A stretch of DNA of 28,274 nucleotides, taken from an uncultured Desulfobacterales bacterium (GTDB lineage Bacteria; Desulfobacterota; Desulfobacteria; Desulfobacterales; JAFDCJ01). A model generated the notes under the pieces. The model worked only from the letters and a program-made list of their open reading frames with translations. It was not told the DNA's origin and ran no database searches. Where the stretch lies: NCBI GenBank assembly GCA_945787595.1, contig CALZJV010000107.1:1-28274 (forward strand), read 5' to 3'. This document shows, piece by piece, positions 15,866 to 23,622 of the stretch (within the stretch, counting starts at the first letter, position 1; each line of letters opens with the position of its first letter). The position numbers were made by a program, and so were the translations under genes.

Positions 15866-17415
15866 GACGACGCTCCGAATCGTATGCGGGGGTCGATCAT
15901 AGCCCAAATGATGTCGGACAAAATGTTGCCGAAGAGCCTTATCACCACGCCGATTACTAGGGTCGCTAAAATAATAGGATAATCGCGCTGCACCACAGCC
16001 TCGTAGCCCATGAGCCCCATCCCCGGAATGTTGCAGACTTTCTCTATTAAGAATGATCCGGCGAACAAAATGCCCACTGCGTGGCCGATTCCCGCAGTTA
16101 TGGGGATTAGCGAGTTTCGGAGTGCGTGGACGAATATGACTCGCTTTTCCGGCAGCCCCTTGGCGAACGCGGTTCGCACGTAATCGGCGCCCAGGTTTTC
16201 GAGAAGGCTGTTTTTCATGAGAATGGTCATTGTGGCGAAGGAGCCGATCATGTAGCCGGTAATCGGTATCAGCATATGGCGGACGCGGCCCAGAAATGCT
16301 TGTAGATAGGTCAGGTGCTCGATGTTGTCGGGCTTGTAGCCCCCAAGCGGCAGCCAATCAACGTTTACCGCCACGCCGACCAGCAAGAGCATGCAAACTA
16401 CGAAGCCGGGCATGGAGTAGCCAAGAAAGACGACAAAGGACGAAGCAGTATCGAAAAAGCTTTGGTGTTTTATGGCTTTATAAACTCCCAGCGGCACGCA
16501 CACAAGCCAAGTGAGCAGATAACCGATGAGCCCGAATTGAATGGAGATTTCCATCTTCGAGCCTATGAGCCCCAACACCGGCTCGTTGTGGGTGTAGGAT
16601 CGGCCGAAGTCCAGCTGAACAATGCCGCTTAAGCGTTTCTCCACTTTGTAGATGAGCCCGACCTCGTTGATTTCAAATCCACGTTTAGCTGCAATTTGCT
16701 CCCGTTTCTCTCCTGCTGCACGGATGGCGGCGATCAAACTCAATGCCTTTTCGGCGTATTCCTTGTCTTCAGCCAACTCGGTTTCAGTAAGCACGGCGCA
16801 GTATTTGCCGTTTGCGTAGGTATGGCCTTTGGGCTCCAAAAAGGCCAGAAGCTCGTCGAGCTTGCCGTAGCCGCCGCCCCGCAGATCCTCGGCCCGGTTG
16901 TAAAAGCTCTTCTCATCGGCCTTTAATTTTTCCACCGCTTCATCTGAAAGAGTTCGATAAAGTCTGCCCCGAAAGACAACGTGCCCTTTGGGCGCAAGAA
17001 ATTCGTCGAGCTCCGTTTCCCGCTCCCCTTGCTTTGCGAACAAGTCTTTAAGCGGTTTGAACGCTTCCCCGTGTTTTTCCATGGTGGCGGCGGGAACCCG
17101 CGTCTTGAAAGATCTTTGCCAAAGGCCCAGCCACTGCAAGTATCCGACGAGGATAGGGCGGTCCAACGCATAATACTCCTCCAGCTCCTCCAGACCCTTT
17201 GCATCCAGCTGAAGATCGCCCTCGGCAACCGCGCCTCCGGACGATCCCCCGCCGCCCTCGCCGCGCATGGCAGCCATCTTCATGGCGGTCTCGGCCTGCT
17301 CGATGGGGCCGCCCGGAACAACGCGCAAGATCGCGTAAACCATAAAGGTTATCACGAAAAACGTAATTGGAACCAGCATTAGACGTCGGATAAAGTATGC
17401 GCTCATGCCGCTCAT
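15862..17415 (-). CDS. yejB: YejB-type peptide importer permease with a large insertion
   Basis: An OppB-like permease: first helix (about 8-31; FIRRLMLVPITFFVITFMVY), then VVPGGPIEQA, the ALDRPILVGYLQWLG block, LDFGRSYTHNEPVLGLI, further helices, an EAA loop (ADYVRTAFAKGLPEKRVIFV, HALRNSLIPITAG) and the end MIDPRIRFGASS. At about 517 residues it is much longer than the usual 320-360. The excess is an insertion at about residues 100-265, in the periplasmic loop before LDFGRSY. It contains two similar units: ELDEFLAPKGHVVFRGRLYR (136 on) and KLDELLAFLEPKGHTYANGK (185 on), each followed by a Glu/Lys-rich helix. The start is placed at 17415, with GAGG upstream and ATGA overlapping the binding-protein stop; an in-frame ATG at 17454 is less likely. 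Confidence 0.88.
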   Translation of the reverse strand: MSGMSAYFIRRLMLVPITFFVITFMVYAILRVVPGGPIEQAETAMKMAAMRGEGGGGSSGGAVAEGDLQLDAKGLEELEEYYALDRPILVGYLQWLGLWQRSFKTRVPAATMEKHGEAFKPLKDLFAKQGERETELDEFLAPKGHVVFRGRLYRTLSDEAVEKLKADEKSFYNRAEDLRGGGYGKLDELLAFLEPKGHTYANGKYCAVLTETELAEDKEYAEKALSLIAAIRAAGEKREQIAAKRGFEINEVGLIYKVEKRLSGIVQLDFGRSYTHNEPVLGLIGSKMEISIQFGLIGYLLTWLVCVPLGVYKAIKHQSFFDTASSFVVFLGYSMPGFVVCMLLLVGVAVNVDWLPLGGYKPDNIEHLTYLQAFLGRVRHMLIPITGYMIGSFATMTILMKNSLLENLGADYVRTAFAKGLPEKRVIFVHALRNSLIPITAGIGHAVGILFAGSFLIEKVCNIPGMGLMGYEAVVQRDYPIILATLVIGVVIRLFGNILSDIIWAMIDPRIRFGASS

Positions 17416-19430
17416 TGATTTACCTCGCTCATGGGCAGATCGTGCTCGTTCCACCAGGTCTGTTCCGGTGCGGCATACTGGTTAAGCGGCCTGTCAGGGT
17501 AGTTGGCGGTATTTGTGGCCTTGTTCGCCTGGGTTCGGCGATCGCGCGCTTCATCGTACCACCAATAAGTGATGACGTTGTTCGTGTCGCGGGCGAAGCG
17601 GCTCGCGTACTCGGGTGGGTGACCGAACTTATCCCAATAGACGACCCTGAAATATGGCGCGAACCACCCGAGTGCGTAAGGGTGGGTTTCGAAGAGAAGC
17701 TCGTCCAGGCGCTGCAGCATCTTGATGCGCTTCTTGCCGTCGAATTCGGTCTGGTAATCTTCCATTATCTTGTCGGCTTCCTCGTTTTTGAAGCCGTTTA
17801 GGTTGTTCGTTTGGGGCTGGTCTGCGAACTTTGAGTGCCAATTTTGAATCGGCTCGGGAAAGAGCGAAGCGGTCCACCCCCAGTATGTAATCTTGTATTT
17901 ATATTCCCAGACTTTCTTCAGCAACGACGGATAGTCTATGAGATCCAGCTCCATCTTGATCCCGGCTTGCTGCCAAAGGTCATCCACGACAACGGCATGA
18001 ATGCGTTGAAAAGTGGGTGATGCGAACTCCACGGGAATGACCGGAAAACGCTCACCCTTGGCGTTGGCGAGATAGCCCTCGTCGTCACGCGCGGCCCAAC
18101 CGTCAAGCGCCAGCAGACGGCGGGCTTCGCCGGGATCGTAGCGCACGCGCTCCGCGGTGGGCCGGGACCATGGTTGGCCGGGGTAGTAGCTGTCGGTGTA
18201 TTCGTATTGATAAAAGAAGAACTTTTCGAATAGCTTCTCCCGGTTGAAGAGATGGGCGAAGGCCTTACGGGCGTTCAGACTGTCGAAGGGCGGCTCGCGC
18301 ATGTTAAAGCAGTACCCGCCGAAACCATTGGGAGACTGATTGTAAATCTTGCGTTTTTGAATCCAGCCCATCTGGATCGCATTTTCCTTGTCGAGCTCAT
18401 CCACCCACCTTTGCGCCCGAGAAACCCAATAAAGGTCCAACTCGCCGGCCAAGAACTTTTGGTACGTGAGCTCAGGATCGCGAATGACCTCCCAGCGGAT
18501 CGCGTCAAAATTATAAACGCCCTGGAAGTTGGGATTGTCTTCGTCCCAGTAGTTATTTCTTCGCCTAACTATGATAGACTGGCCCTTCTTAATGTCCTCG
18601 CTCTTCAGCTCATACGGGCCCGAGCCGGGGGGGAGCTTCCAGTTCCATTCGTTCACATAAGTCTCGCCGTCCATGCGGATGTAGGCGGCCGGGTATATGT
18701 TGCTCCCCGAAATCGTAAGCAGGCTCTGCCAACGGGGCTCCTTGGAACGGACCTTGACCGTCAAACGATCGAGAACCTGCACATGTTCGATGAGCTCGTC
18801 GTAATACTGGGAAACCGATGGATCCTTGCGGTCGGGGTTCATGTAGTGCTCGAAGGTGGCGGCAACGTCATCCGCCGTCACCGGCCTACCATCGGCCCAG
18901 CGCGCCATGGGGTTGATGCGAAAACGAAAAGTTTGGCGATCGTCGTCCACCTGCCAGTGAGATGCGAGCCCCGGAACATAATCCCCGATTGTGTGGTCGT
19001 ACCCCATGAGGGATTCGTAAATGAGCCCGTGGATGGTTGCAAGCGTAAAGAGCCTTGAATTGGGCCCTTCGGTCCTGATCGTTGGCGGATAGCTGGAAAT
19101 AGTAAGCCGAAGAACCCCGCCTTTGGGTGCATCGGGCACGGCCACCGAGGGCCCGGGCTCGTTGGTCAGCCACTCATCGGGATTGAAGGGAATGTCGGGC
19201 GGAAACGTGGGATTGTAATCCTTGCCCCATTCGGGCGGCGGATCGAGAACAACGTCGCCAAGGGACCTGAGGCTTTCATCGATAGCCTCCTGCGAGGCTT
19301 CGAGTCCCAGGGTTTTCCAAGCCGCTTGTTTATCGTAATCGGGCATGGGTTTTTGGGAGTCGCAGGCGCATAAAGCGAGCAGCACGGCAATTAAAAGGTA
19401 CGCTGGGAATTTCATGCCGGATCGGCGCAT
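17412..19430 (-). CDS. yejA: YejA-type peptide-binding lipoprotein
   Basis: A family 5 solute-binding protein of 672 residues from the chosen start. The N terminus MRRSGMKFPAYLLIAVLLAL followed by CAC is a lipoprotein signal, with C23 as the likely lipidated residue, so it should be tethered to a membrane. YejA-like signatures follow: VPDAPKGGVLRLTISSYPPT, LPPGSGPYELKSEDIKKG, NNYWDEDNPNFQGVYNFDA, CFNMREPPFDSLNARKAFAH and a tail with TYWWYDEAR. An extra stretch of about 80 residues between the lipid anchor and the domain may act as a spacer. The frame is open to 19541, but ATG 19430 gives a proper signal peptide and has GGGGAG upstream, though rather far. Its stop overlaps the yejB start by ATGA. 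The first gene of the operon, and intact. Confidence 0.87.
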   Translation of the reverse strand: MRRSGMKFPAYLLIAVLLALCACDSQKPMPDYDKQAAWKTLGLEASQEAIDESLRSLGDVVLDPPPEWGKDYNPTFPPDIPFNPDEWLTNEPGPSVAVPDAPKGGVLRLTISSYPPTIRTEGPNSRLFTLATIHGLIYESLMGYDHTIGDYVPGLASHWQVDDDRQTFRFRINPMARWADGRPVTADDVAATFEHYMNPDRKDPSVSQYYDELIEHVQVLDRLTVKVRSKEPRWQSLLTISGSNIYPAAYIRMDGETYVNEWNWKLPPGSGPYELKSEDIKKGQSIIVRRRNNYWDEDNPNFQGVYNFDAIRWEVIRDPELTYQKFLAGELDLYWVSRAQRWVDELDKENAIQMGWIQKRKIYNQSPNGFGGYCFNMREPPFDSLNARKAFAHLFNREKLFEKFFFYQYEYTDSYYPGQPWSRPTAERVRYDPGEARRLLALDGWAARDDEGYLANAKGERFPVIPVEFASPTFQRIHAVVVDDLWQQAGIKMELDLIDYPSLLKKVWEYKYKITYWGWTASLFPEPIQNWHSKFADQPQTNNLNGFKNEEADKIMEDYQTEFDGKKRIKMLQRLDELLFETHPYALGWFAPYFRVVYWDKFGHPPEYASRFARDTNNVITYWWYDEARDRRTQANKATNTANYPDRPLNQYAAPEQTWWNEHDLPMSEVNQ

Positions 19431-19493
19431 GGGTTGTACATTTGCTCCCCAAGAAAAGAGATTGACCATAATTGGAAGTTTTGTCGGGCAATG

Positions 19494-19538
19494 TTGCCAG
19501 ACCGGGGACGTTGTGTCCAGAATTGCATGGTCTGACAA
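19494..19538. promoter_or_regulatory. Inverted repeat upstream of yejA
   Basis: TTGCCAGACC (19494-19503) and GGTCTGACAA (19529-19538) are inverse complements with one mismatch, separated by 25 bases. The repeat lies about 65 bp before the chosen yejA start, where an operator or a 5' UTR hairpin could sit. No promoter boxes were assigned. Confidence 0.3.
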
Positions 19539-19541
19539 CAC

Positions 19542-20060
19542 GTCACAATTAGCTCTAAGGCTTTATAAATTGTCGACTTGAGGGCTGGTTGAAAATTTGG
19601 GCAACAACCGGTGAAAGGTTAATCCCACTGTTTAGCCTCGAGATCGGCCGTTAGCTTGAGCAGCTCTTCATCATTTTAAATCTCAATAATTATAAATACC
19701 ATCATGGGCAGTTATAACGCAACAGTTAAATAATCGAACAATTTGCATCTATAAAAAAACCGGTCTTTAAAACTAAGGTCAGGTATCAAACTAAGGGTTC
19801 CACCAAAAGATGCATTGGCACAATCAGAAGTTGACTTTTAATCACGATAATGCTTAAAAAGTGCCATGTTCATCGAAGCCTACATATTGTTATGGCATAG
19901 TGGCAGAACCACAAGTCCAATTTTTGAATAGACTTCACTCGAAAAAGTAAATTCTTATCTTTTTATCGCCCATGATCTGGCAGTGGTCAAACATATCTCC
20001 GATCGAATCGCGGTGATGTATCTGTGAAAATCTGTGTCCTAATTTAAAAAGGCTGGTGCC
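19542..20060. other. Gene-free spacer with an ATPase fossil
   Basis: About 520 bp between yejA and the acyltransferase gene. It is AT-rich, contains a short minus-strand open stretch near 19619-19675 that ends in LTADLEAKQWD, and the OppF-like fossil listed separately at 19953-20027. No complete gene is visible. Confidence 0.6.
19953..20027 (+). pseudogene. Fossil fragment of an OppF-type ATPase
   Basis: Codons from 19953 read [16 protein letters not shown] then DRIAVMYL followed by TGA (20025-20027). This is the H-loop and the next strand of OppF/DppF ATPases, here with no Walker motifs before it. The match ends abruptly at a spacer-like ATCTGTGAAAATCTGTG repeat. The wording differs from both ATPases in this window (ISHDLNVVGYLCS in opp[14 protein letters not shown] in yejF), so it is not a copy of either. 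Confidence 0.75.
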
Positions 20061-21482
20061 ATGGCCGGTCAAATCACCATTTCAATCTGGCTTTTCCTAT
20101 TTTTGATTGCGTTTGCCGTATGGGCCATTCTGGATCGCGTGCTGATCCCCAGTAGCCGCTGGTTTTTAAGACGGCGAATCAATCGGGTGATCGATGAAAT
20201 CGGCACCCGCCTGGATATCAAAATCAAACCCTTTCAGATCACCAAACGGCAGGTGTTGATCGATCGTCTGGTTTATGATTCTGAAGTTGCCCAAGCCATC
20301 GAGCAAAAAGCGGTCGAGCGCAATTGTCCCCGCGATGTCGTTCAGGCGGAAGTCGTATCGTACGCCCGCGAAATCGTTCCCTCATTTAATGCCTATCTTT
20401 ATTTTCGACTCGGGTACTGGTTGGCAAAAAAAATCGCCCGACTCCTTTACCGGGTTCGCATCGGTCTGGCCGACAATCAGGAATTTGCCGGCATTGCGCC
20501 GGATTCCACGGTGGTGTTTGTGATGAACCATCGCAGCAATATGGATTACATCCTGGTGACATTTCTGGCAGCAGAAAAAACCGCACTTTCTTATGCCGTT
20601 GGGGAATGGGCGAAAATCTGGCCTCTGCAAACTCTGATTCGGGCCATGGGAGCATATTTTGTTCGTCGTAAATCAGGCAATCCATTGTATAGACGGGTTC
20701 TTGAGCGTTATATCCACATGGCCACCAAAGAGGGGGTTTGTCAGGCTGTATTCCCCGAAGGCGGGCTCAGCCGCGATGGTCGCCTGGGGATGCCGAAATT
20801 GGGGGTCCTGGACTATATGCTGCGCAATTTTGATCCGCGCAGTGATCGCGATATTGTATTCATCCCGGTGGGAATCAATTACGATCGAACGCTGGAAGAC
20901 CGCAGCCTGCTGCGAGCTTTGGACCCCGAAGCGCCGAAACGAAGCCGCTGGTTTGCAGTCAGGACCACCGTGGGATTTATCCGGAACAGCCTGATATTGA
21001 TGGTTCTAAGCCGCTGGCAGCGTTTCGGGTATGCCTGGGTCAATTTTGGTGCCCGGATTTCCATGCGCGAATACTGCCGCAAAGCCGATATCAATTTCAG
21101 CCGCATGGCGCGTGACGACCGCTTTGCTGAAGTCGGAAAACTTGCCGACCGGCTCATGGCCGGAATAAAACAAATCGTTCCGGTTCTGCCGATTTCGTTG
21201 GTGGCCACGGTCATAAAAGAAGACAACCGTCGGGGTTTGAGCGCTTTTGAAGTTGAGGCGCGGGTCAACCGGTTGATCGAGCAATTGCAAGCCAATGGCG
21301 CACCGGTGTATGTCACCGCCAAAAACCGGGTCGAGACCATTTTAAACGCGCTGGAAATGCTAAATATTAGAAGACTTGTGGTCGAATCCGATGGAATCTA
21401 CCAAGCAACCCCAGGTGAGGATGATATACTGACGTATTATGCCAATTCAATTGCCCACTGGATGCCGGAAATCAATGAATAA
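20061..21482 (+). CDS. PlsB-family glycerol-3-phosphate acyltransferase-like protein
   Basis: A 473-residue protein with the motifs of glycerolipid acyltransferases: block I H157-RSNM-D162 (the H-x4-D catalytic pair), block II GAYFVRR (197-203), block III FPEGGLSRDGR (231-241) and block IV IPVGINYDR (268-276). The FPEGG and GINYDR forms are nearer to PlsB/GPAT than to PlsC. A single N-terminal helix (about 7-25) anchors it to the membrane. It is far shorter than enterobacterial PlsB (about 800 residues) and resembles the compact versions in delta-type proteobacteria. It would transfer an acyl group to glycerol-3-phosphate or a similar acceptor. AAGG lies 8 bases before the ATG. The PAP2 gene follows on the same strand after 172 bp, which suits a role in lipid metabolism. 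Confidence 0.82.
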   Translation: MAGQITISIWLFLFLIAFAVWAILDRVLIPSSRWFLRRRINRVIDEIGTRLDIKIKPFQITKRQVLIDRLVYDSEVAQAIEQKAVERNCPRDVVQAEVVSYAREIVPSFNAYLYFRLGYWLAKKIARLLYRVRIGLADNQEFAGIAPDSTVVFVMNHRSNMDYILVTFLAAEKTALSYAVGEWAKIWPLQTLIRAMGAYFVRRKSGNPLYRRVLERYIHMATKEGVCQAVFPEGGLSRDGRLGMPKLGVLDYMLRNFDPRSDRDIVFIPVGINYDRTLEDRSLLRALDPEAPKRSRWFAVRTTVGFIRNSLILMVLSRWQRFGYAWVNFGARISMREYCRKADINFSRMARDDRFAEVGKLADRLMAGIKQIVPVLPISLVATVIKEDNRRGLSAFEVEARVNRLIEQLQANGAPVYVTAKNRVETILNALEMLNIRRLVVESDGIYQATPGEDDILTYYANSIAHWMPEINE

Positions 21483-21487
21483 TTTTG

Positions 21488-21593
21488 ATTGCAGATTGAA
21501 TATTTTAGGAATGCTATCGATTTTAATAGAAAAGACAGAGCGAAGCGATGCAACAAATCTTCAATCTTCAACCTTCAATCTTCAATCTCGGCT
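21488..21593 (+). repeat. Heptad-arm element between acyltransferase and PAP2 genes
   Basis: The left arm GATTGCAGATTGAATATT (from 21487) leads into TTTAGGAATGCTATCG. The core TTTTAATAGAAAAGACAGAG continuing to CGAAGCGA lies at 21521-21548. The right arm carries ATCTTCA-type words from 21557 (ATCTTCA, ATCTTCA, ACCTTCA, ATCTTCA). This is the short core form, without the 38-bp hairpin insert. The following CGGCTTGTTCGGGT is shared with the sequence after the copy at 23020. Confidence 0.75.
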
Positions 21594-21654
21594 TGTTCGG
21601 GTCAGATATTCAACGATCAGACGAAAATCGTCAACCCGTTCTATGGGATGATCT

Positions 21655-22542
21655 ATGGAAAATCTATTAAATTGGGGAATTGAAGTTGTTTTATGGTTCC
21701 AGCAGTTTAGTCCCGCGCTTGATCTCCCTTTCAAAGCGCTGACCTTTATGGGTGATGAAGCATTTTATTTATTGTTCATGCCGCTGATCTATTGGAGCTT
21801 CGATCGTCGAACAGGTGCCGGGCTGTTCATTCTGGTATTGTTTTCGGCTTACCTCAATACTGTTGCCAAGGTGATAGCAGATCAACCGCGTCCCTTTAAT
21901 TATGATCCGCGGGTCAAGCCGCTTGGACATGCCGGTGGCGGCGGATTGCCCAGCGGTCATACTCAGAATGCCGTGGTCATTTGGGGATACCTGGCAGTGC
22001 GGTACGGGAAGATTATCGGCTGGATCATTGCCGGATTTCTTATGATCGGCATTCCGCTGTCGAGAATTTATCTGGGAGTTCATTTTCCCACCGATCTTTT
22101 CGGCGGATACCTGCTTGGTGCTCTGATTCTAATACTATTTTTTTGGCTTGTTCCCCGATTGGAAAAATGGCTGATTCAAAAAGGATTTGCCTGGCAGCTA
22201 GTGCTTTCATTGGTGTTACCGATCCTAATGATCTTTCTGAATCCTGCAGGCAATCGTTATGTCACTTCAATGGTTGCTGCGCTGATGGGCGTCTCAGCCG
22301 GCTTCGTGCTGGAGCGTCGATTCGTGCGATTCAGCTCCGATGGCTTAATATGGAAAAGGACGATCCGATACTTTCTGGGGGTCGGTGTTCTTTTCATTCT
22401 GTGGGGAGGCTTGCGAATTGCTTTTTCAACTTTGGAACCGGTTGCCTGGTTTCGGTTTATTCGCTATACGTTGGTGGGATTATGGGGAGGTCTAGGCGCT
22501 CCCTGGTTGTTTGTGCGCCTGAAACTGGCGAGTAGGGAATGA
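21655..22542 (+). CDS. PAP2-superfamily membrane phosphatase
   Basis: The 295-residue membrane protein carries the three PAP2 motifs: K72-x6-R79-P80 (KVIADQPRP), PSGH (99-102), and SR-x5-H-x3-D (S136, R137, H143, D147; SRIYLGVHFPTD). These form the vanadium-haloperoxidase-type active site, where a histidine takes the phosphate. There are about seven to eight hydrophobic segments; the domain occupies roughly 25-160 and is followed by four extra helices (about 178-285), which makes the protein longer than minimal PAP2 enzymes. Candidate substrates are phosphatidate, undecaprenyl pyrophosphate or other lipid phosphates. Its position after a glycerolipid acyltransferase favours phosphatidate or a related lipid, by inference only. 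The start codon is ATG at 21655. The 3' end merges with a heptad array. Confidence 0.85.
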   Translation: MENLLNWGIEVVLWFQQFSPALDLPFKALTFMGDEAFYLLFMPLIYWSFDRRTGAGLFILVLFSAYLNTVAKVIADQPRPFNYDPRVKPLGHAGGGGLPSGHTQNAVVIWGYLAVRYGKIIGWIIAGFLMIGIPLSRIYLGVHFPTDLFGGYLLGALILILFFWLVPRLEKWLIQKGFAWQLVLSLVLPILMIFLNPAGNRYVTSMVAALMGVSAGFVLERRFVRFSSDGLIWKRTIRYFLGVGVLFILWGGLRIAFSTLEPVAWFRFIRYTLVGLWGGLGAPWLFVRLKLASRE

Positions 22543-22548
22543 CGAGGG

Positions 22549-22597
22549 AATTCGGAATGCGGAAGTGGGAATGCGGAAGTCGGAACTGGGAAAAAGG
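22549..22597. repeat. Seven-unit heptad array after the PAP2 gene
   Basis: Seven consecutive 7-bp words: AATTCGG, AATGCGG, AAGTGGG, AATGCGG, AAGTCGG, AACTGGG, AAAAAGG. It begins 7 bases after the PAP2 stop codon. No inverted partner arm was seen. Confidence 0.85.
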
Positions 22598-22681
22598 TGA
22601 AAGCTGGGGTAGTGTAAAATTACTCTCAAATAGACTCATATGAATATAAATTTTAATCTCATTTTTGTTTCGACTTTCAAA

Positions 22682-22716
22682 AGGTTTCAGGTGTCAGGTT
22701 TCAGTTATCAGGAAAG
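22682..22716. repeat. Heptad array AGGTTTC/AGGTGTC
   Basis: Five 7-bp words in a row: AGGTTTC, AGGTGTC, AGGTTTC, AGTTATC, AGGAAAG. The word set is the same as the hairpin at 8503-8553, about 14 kb away. Confidence 0.85.
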
Positions 22717-22807
22717 GTAGACGCAATAGCATATCCTGAACTCTTCATCATTTAGCTATGGTCCCCGTATGAGACTCTGCGAGGCCGAACAGCGAATACT
22801 AGCATAT

Positions 22808-22918
22808 CGAATGACGATTTACGATTGACAAATTGTGGATGTCGCTTCGCTCTGCTCTTTTAAATAATAAAATAGAAAGAATTCCTTAATTCGTCACTCG
22901 TTGCTCGTTATTCGTTTT
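22808..22918 (-). repeat. Heptad-arm element with CGAATGA words
   Basis: The left arm is CGAATGA, CGATTTA, CGATTGA (22808-22828). The right arm is TCGTCAC, TCGTTGC, TCGTTAT, TCGTTTT (22891-22918), again inverse complementary in pattern. The core on the minus strand is GTCGCTTCGCTCTGCTCTTT (from 22841) followed by AATAGAAAGAATTCCTTAAT (to 22890). Confidence 0.75.
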
Positions 22919-23019
22919 TTTAGAGTTTCTTAATGGCCCCAATATGATAATTTTAACCACCTTAGTACATATTTATTGAAATGACATCATGTTTGCACAT
23001 GATTTATAGCATAGCCAGA

Positions 23020-23153
23020 TAGAATATTTAAGCAATTCTATTGATTTAAATAGAAAAGACAGAGCGAAGCCTCCGGCTCGTAGGGGTTGTAGCGCCTACG
23101 CCTCGGAGAGCGAAGCCACAAATCTTCAATCTTCAATCGTCAATATTCAATTC
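23020..23153 (+). repeat. Heptad-arm element upstream of the TM2 gene
   Basis: The core is ATTTAAGCAATTCTATTGAT then TTAAATAGAAAAGACAGAGC (23026-23066), interrupted by the 38-bp hairpin insert. The right arm is CTTCAAT, CTTCAAT, CGTCAAT, ATTCAAT (23124-23151). The left arm is weak or missing. It is followed by CGGCTTGTCCGGGTT. This is the last repeat in the 681-bp gene-free stretch 22543-23223. Confidence 0.75.
23071..23108. repeat. 38-bp hairpin insert, copy 2
   Basis: Identical to 9793-9830 over all 38 bases, with the same stem (CTCCG/CGGAG and CGTAGG/CCTACG) and the same AGAGCGA on both sides. Confidence 0.8.
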
Positions 23154-23210
23154 CGGCTTGTCCGGGTTGGGTGAGAGCGGTATGATATTTTATATCTTGA
23201 AAAATTGAAA

Positions 23211-23216
23211 AGGAGG
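23211..23216 (+). promoter_or_regulatory. Strong ribosome-binding site deciding a TTG start
   Basis: AGGAGG lies 7 bases before TTG at 23224, the start of the TM2 protein. There is no ATG in a suitable position, so the rare TTG start is well supported. Confidence 0.8.
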
Positions 23217-23223
23217 CCAAACA

Positions 23224-23622
23224 TTGAGCAACGGCTACGATACACATAGAAAAACAATCGGATATATTTTATGGGTGTTTGGTTTTTTAGGGGCTCATCG
23301 ATTTTATTATGGAAAGCCCTTATCCGGCACCATTTATTTTTTTACCCTGGGGCTGTTATTTATCGGCTGGATCGTGGATCTTTTTCTGATCCCATCCATG
23401 GACCGTAAAGCGGATTTGAGATTTAAGGCCGGAAAGGTGGACTATAACATTGCCTGGATTCTGTTGACGTTCTTAGGTTTCTTCGGAATTCACCGCATGT
23501 ACATGGGCAAATGGATCAGCGGCATTCTGTATCTGTTCACCGGTGGGCTGCTCGGAATCGGGGTTATTTACGATTTTTGGACCTTAAATGATCAGATTAC
23601 CCTGATAAACGCATCCGGCTAA
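23224..23622 (+). CDS. Double TM2-domain membrane protein
   Basis: The 132-residue protein has two TM2 units in tandem. Unit one spans about 10-58 (GYILWVFGFLGAHRFYYGK, then a hydrophobic helix ending in IVDLFLIP). Unit two spans about 74-123 (ILLTFLGFFGIHRMYMGKW, then a helix ending in VIYDFWTL). Each has the GxHRxYxGK signature and two helices, so four membrane helices are predicted. TM2 proteins are widespread and their molecular role is poorly known. The start is TTG with a strong ribosome-binding site. The gene is convergent with the PilZ gene, and the two stop codons touch (TAA at 23620-23622 and at 23623-23625 on the other strand). The family call is firm, the function unknown. Confidence 0.88.
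   Translation: MSNGYDTHRKTIGYILWVFGFLGAHRFYYGKPLSGTIYFFTLGLLFIGWIVDLFLIPSMDRKADLRFKAGKVDYNIAWILLTFLGFFGIHRMYMGKWISGILYLFTGGLLGIGVIYDFWTLNDQITLINASG

Noticed and set aside
15866..16357. Longer N terminus for YejE
   Set aside because: The extra residues overlap yejB in another frame and are basic, low-complexity nonsense; the ATGA junction at 15862-15865 gives a normal membrane-helix start.
19619..19675. Minus-strand stretch reading NDEELLKLTADLEAKQWD
   Set aside because: It looks protein-like, but only 18 codons lie between two stops, with no start or ribosome-binding site. Too short to call even a pseudogene.
22549..22716. Heptad arrays as a CRISPR-like array
   Set aside because: Units are 7 bp without unique spacers of 25-40 bp, and no cas gene is near.
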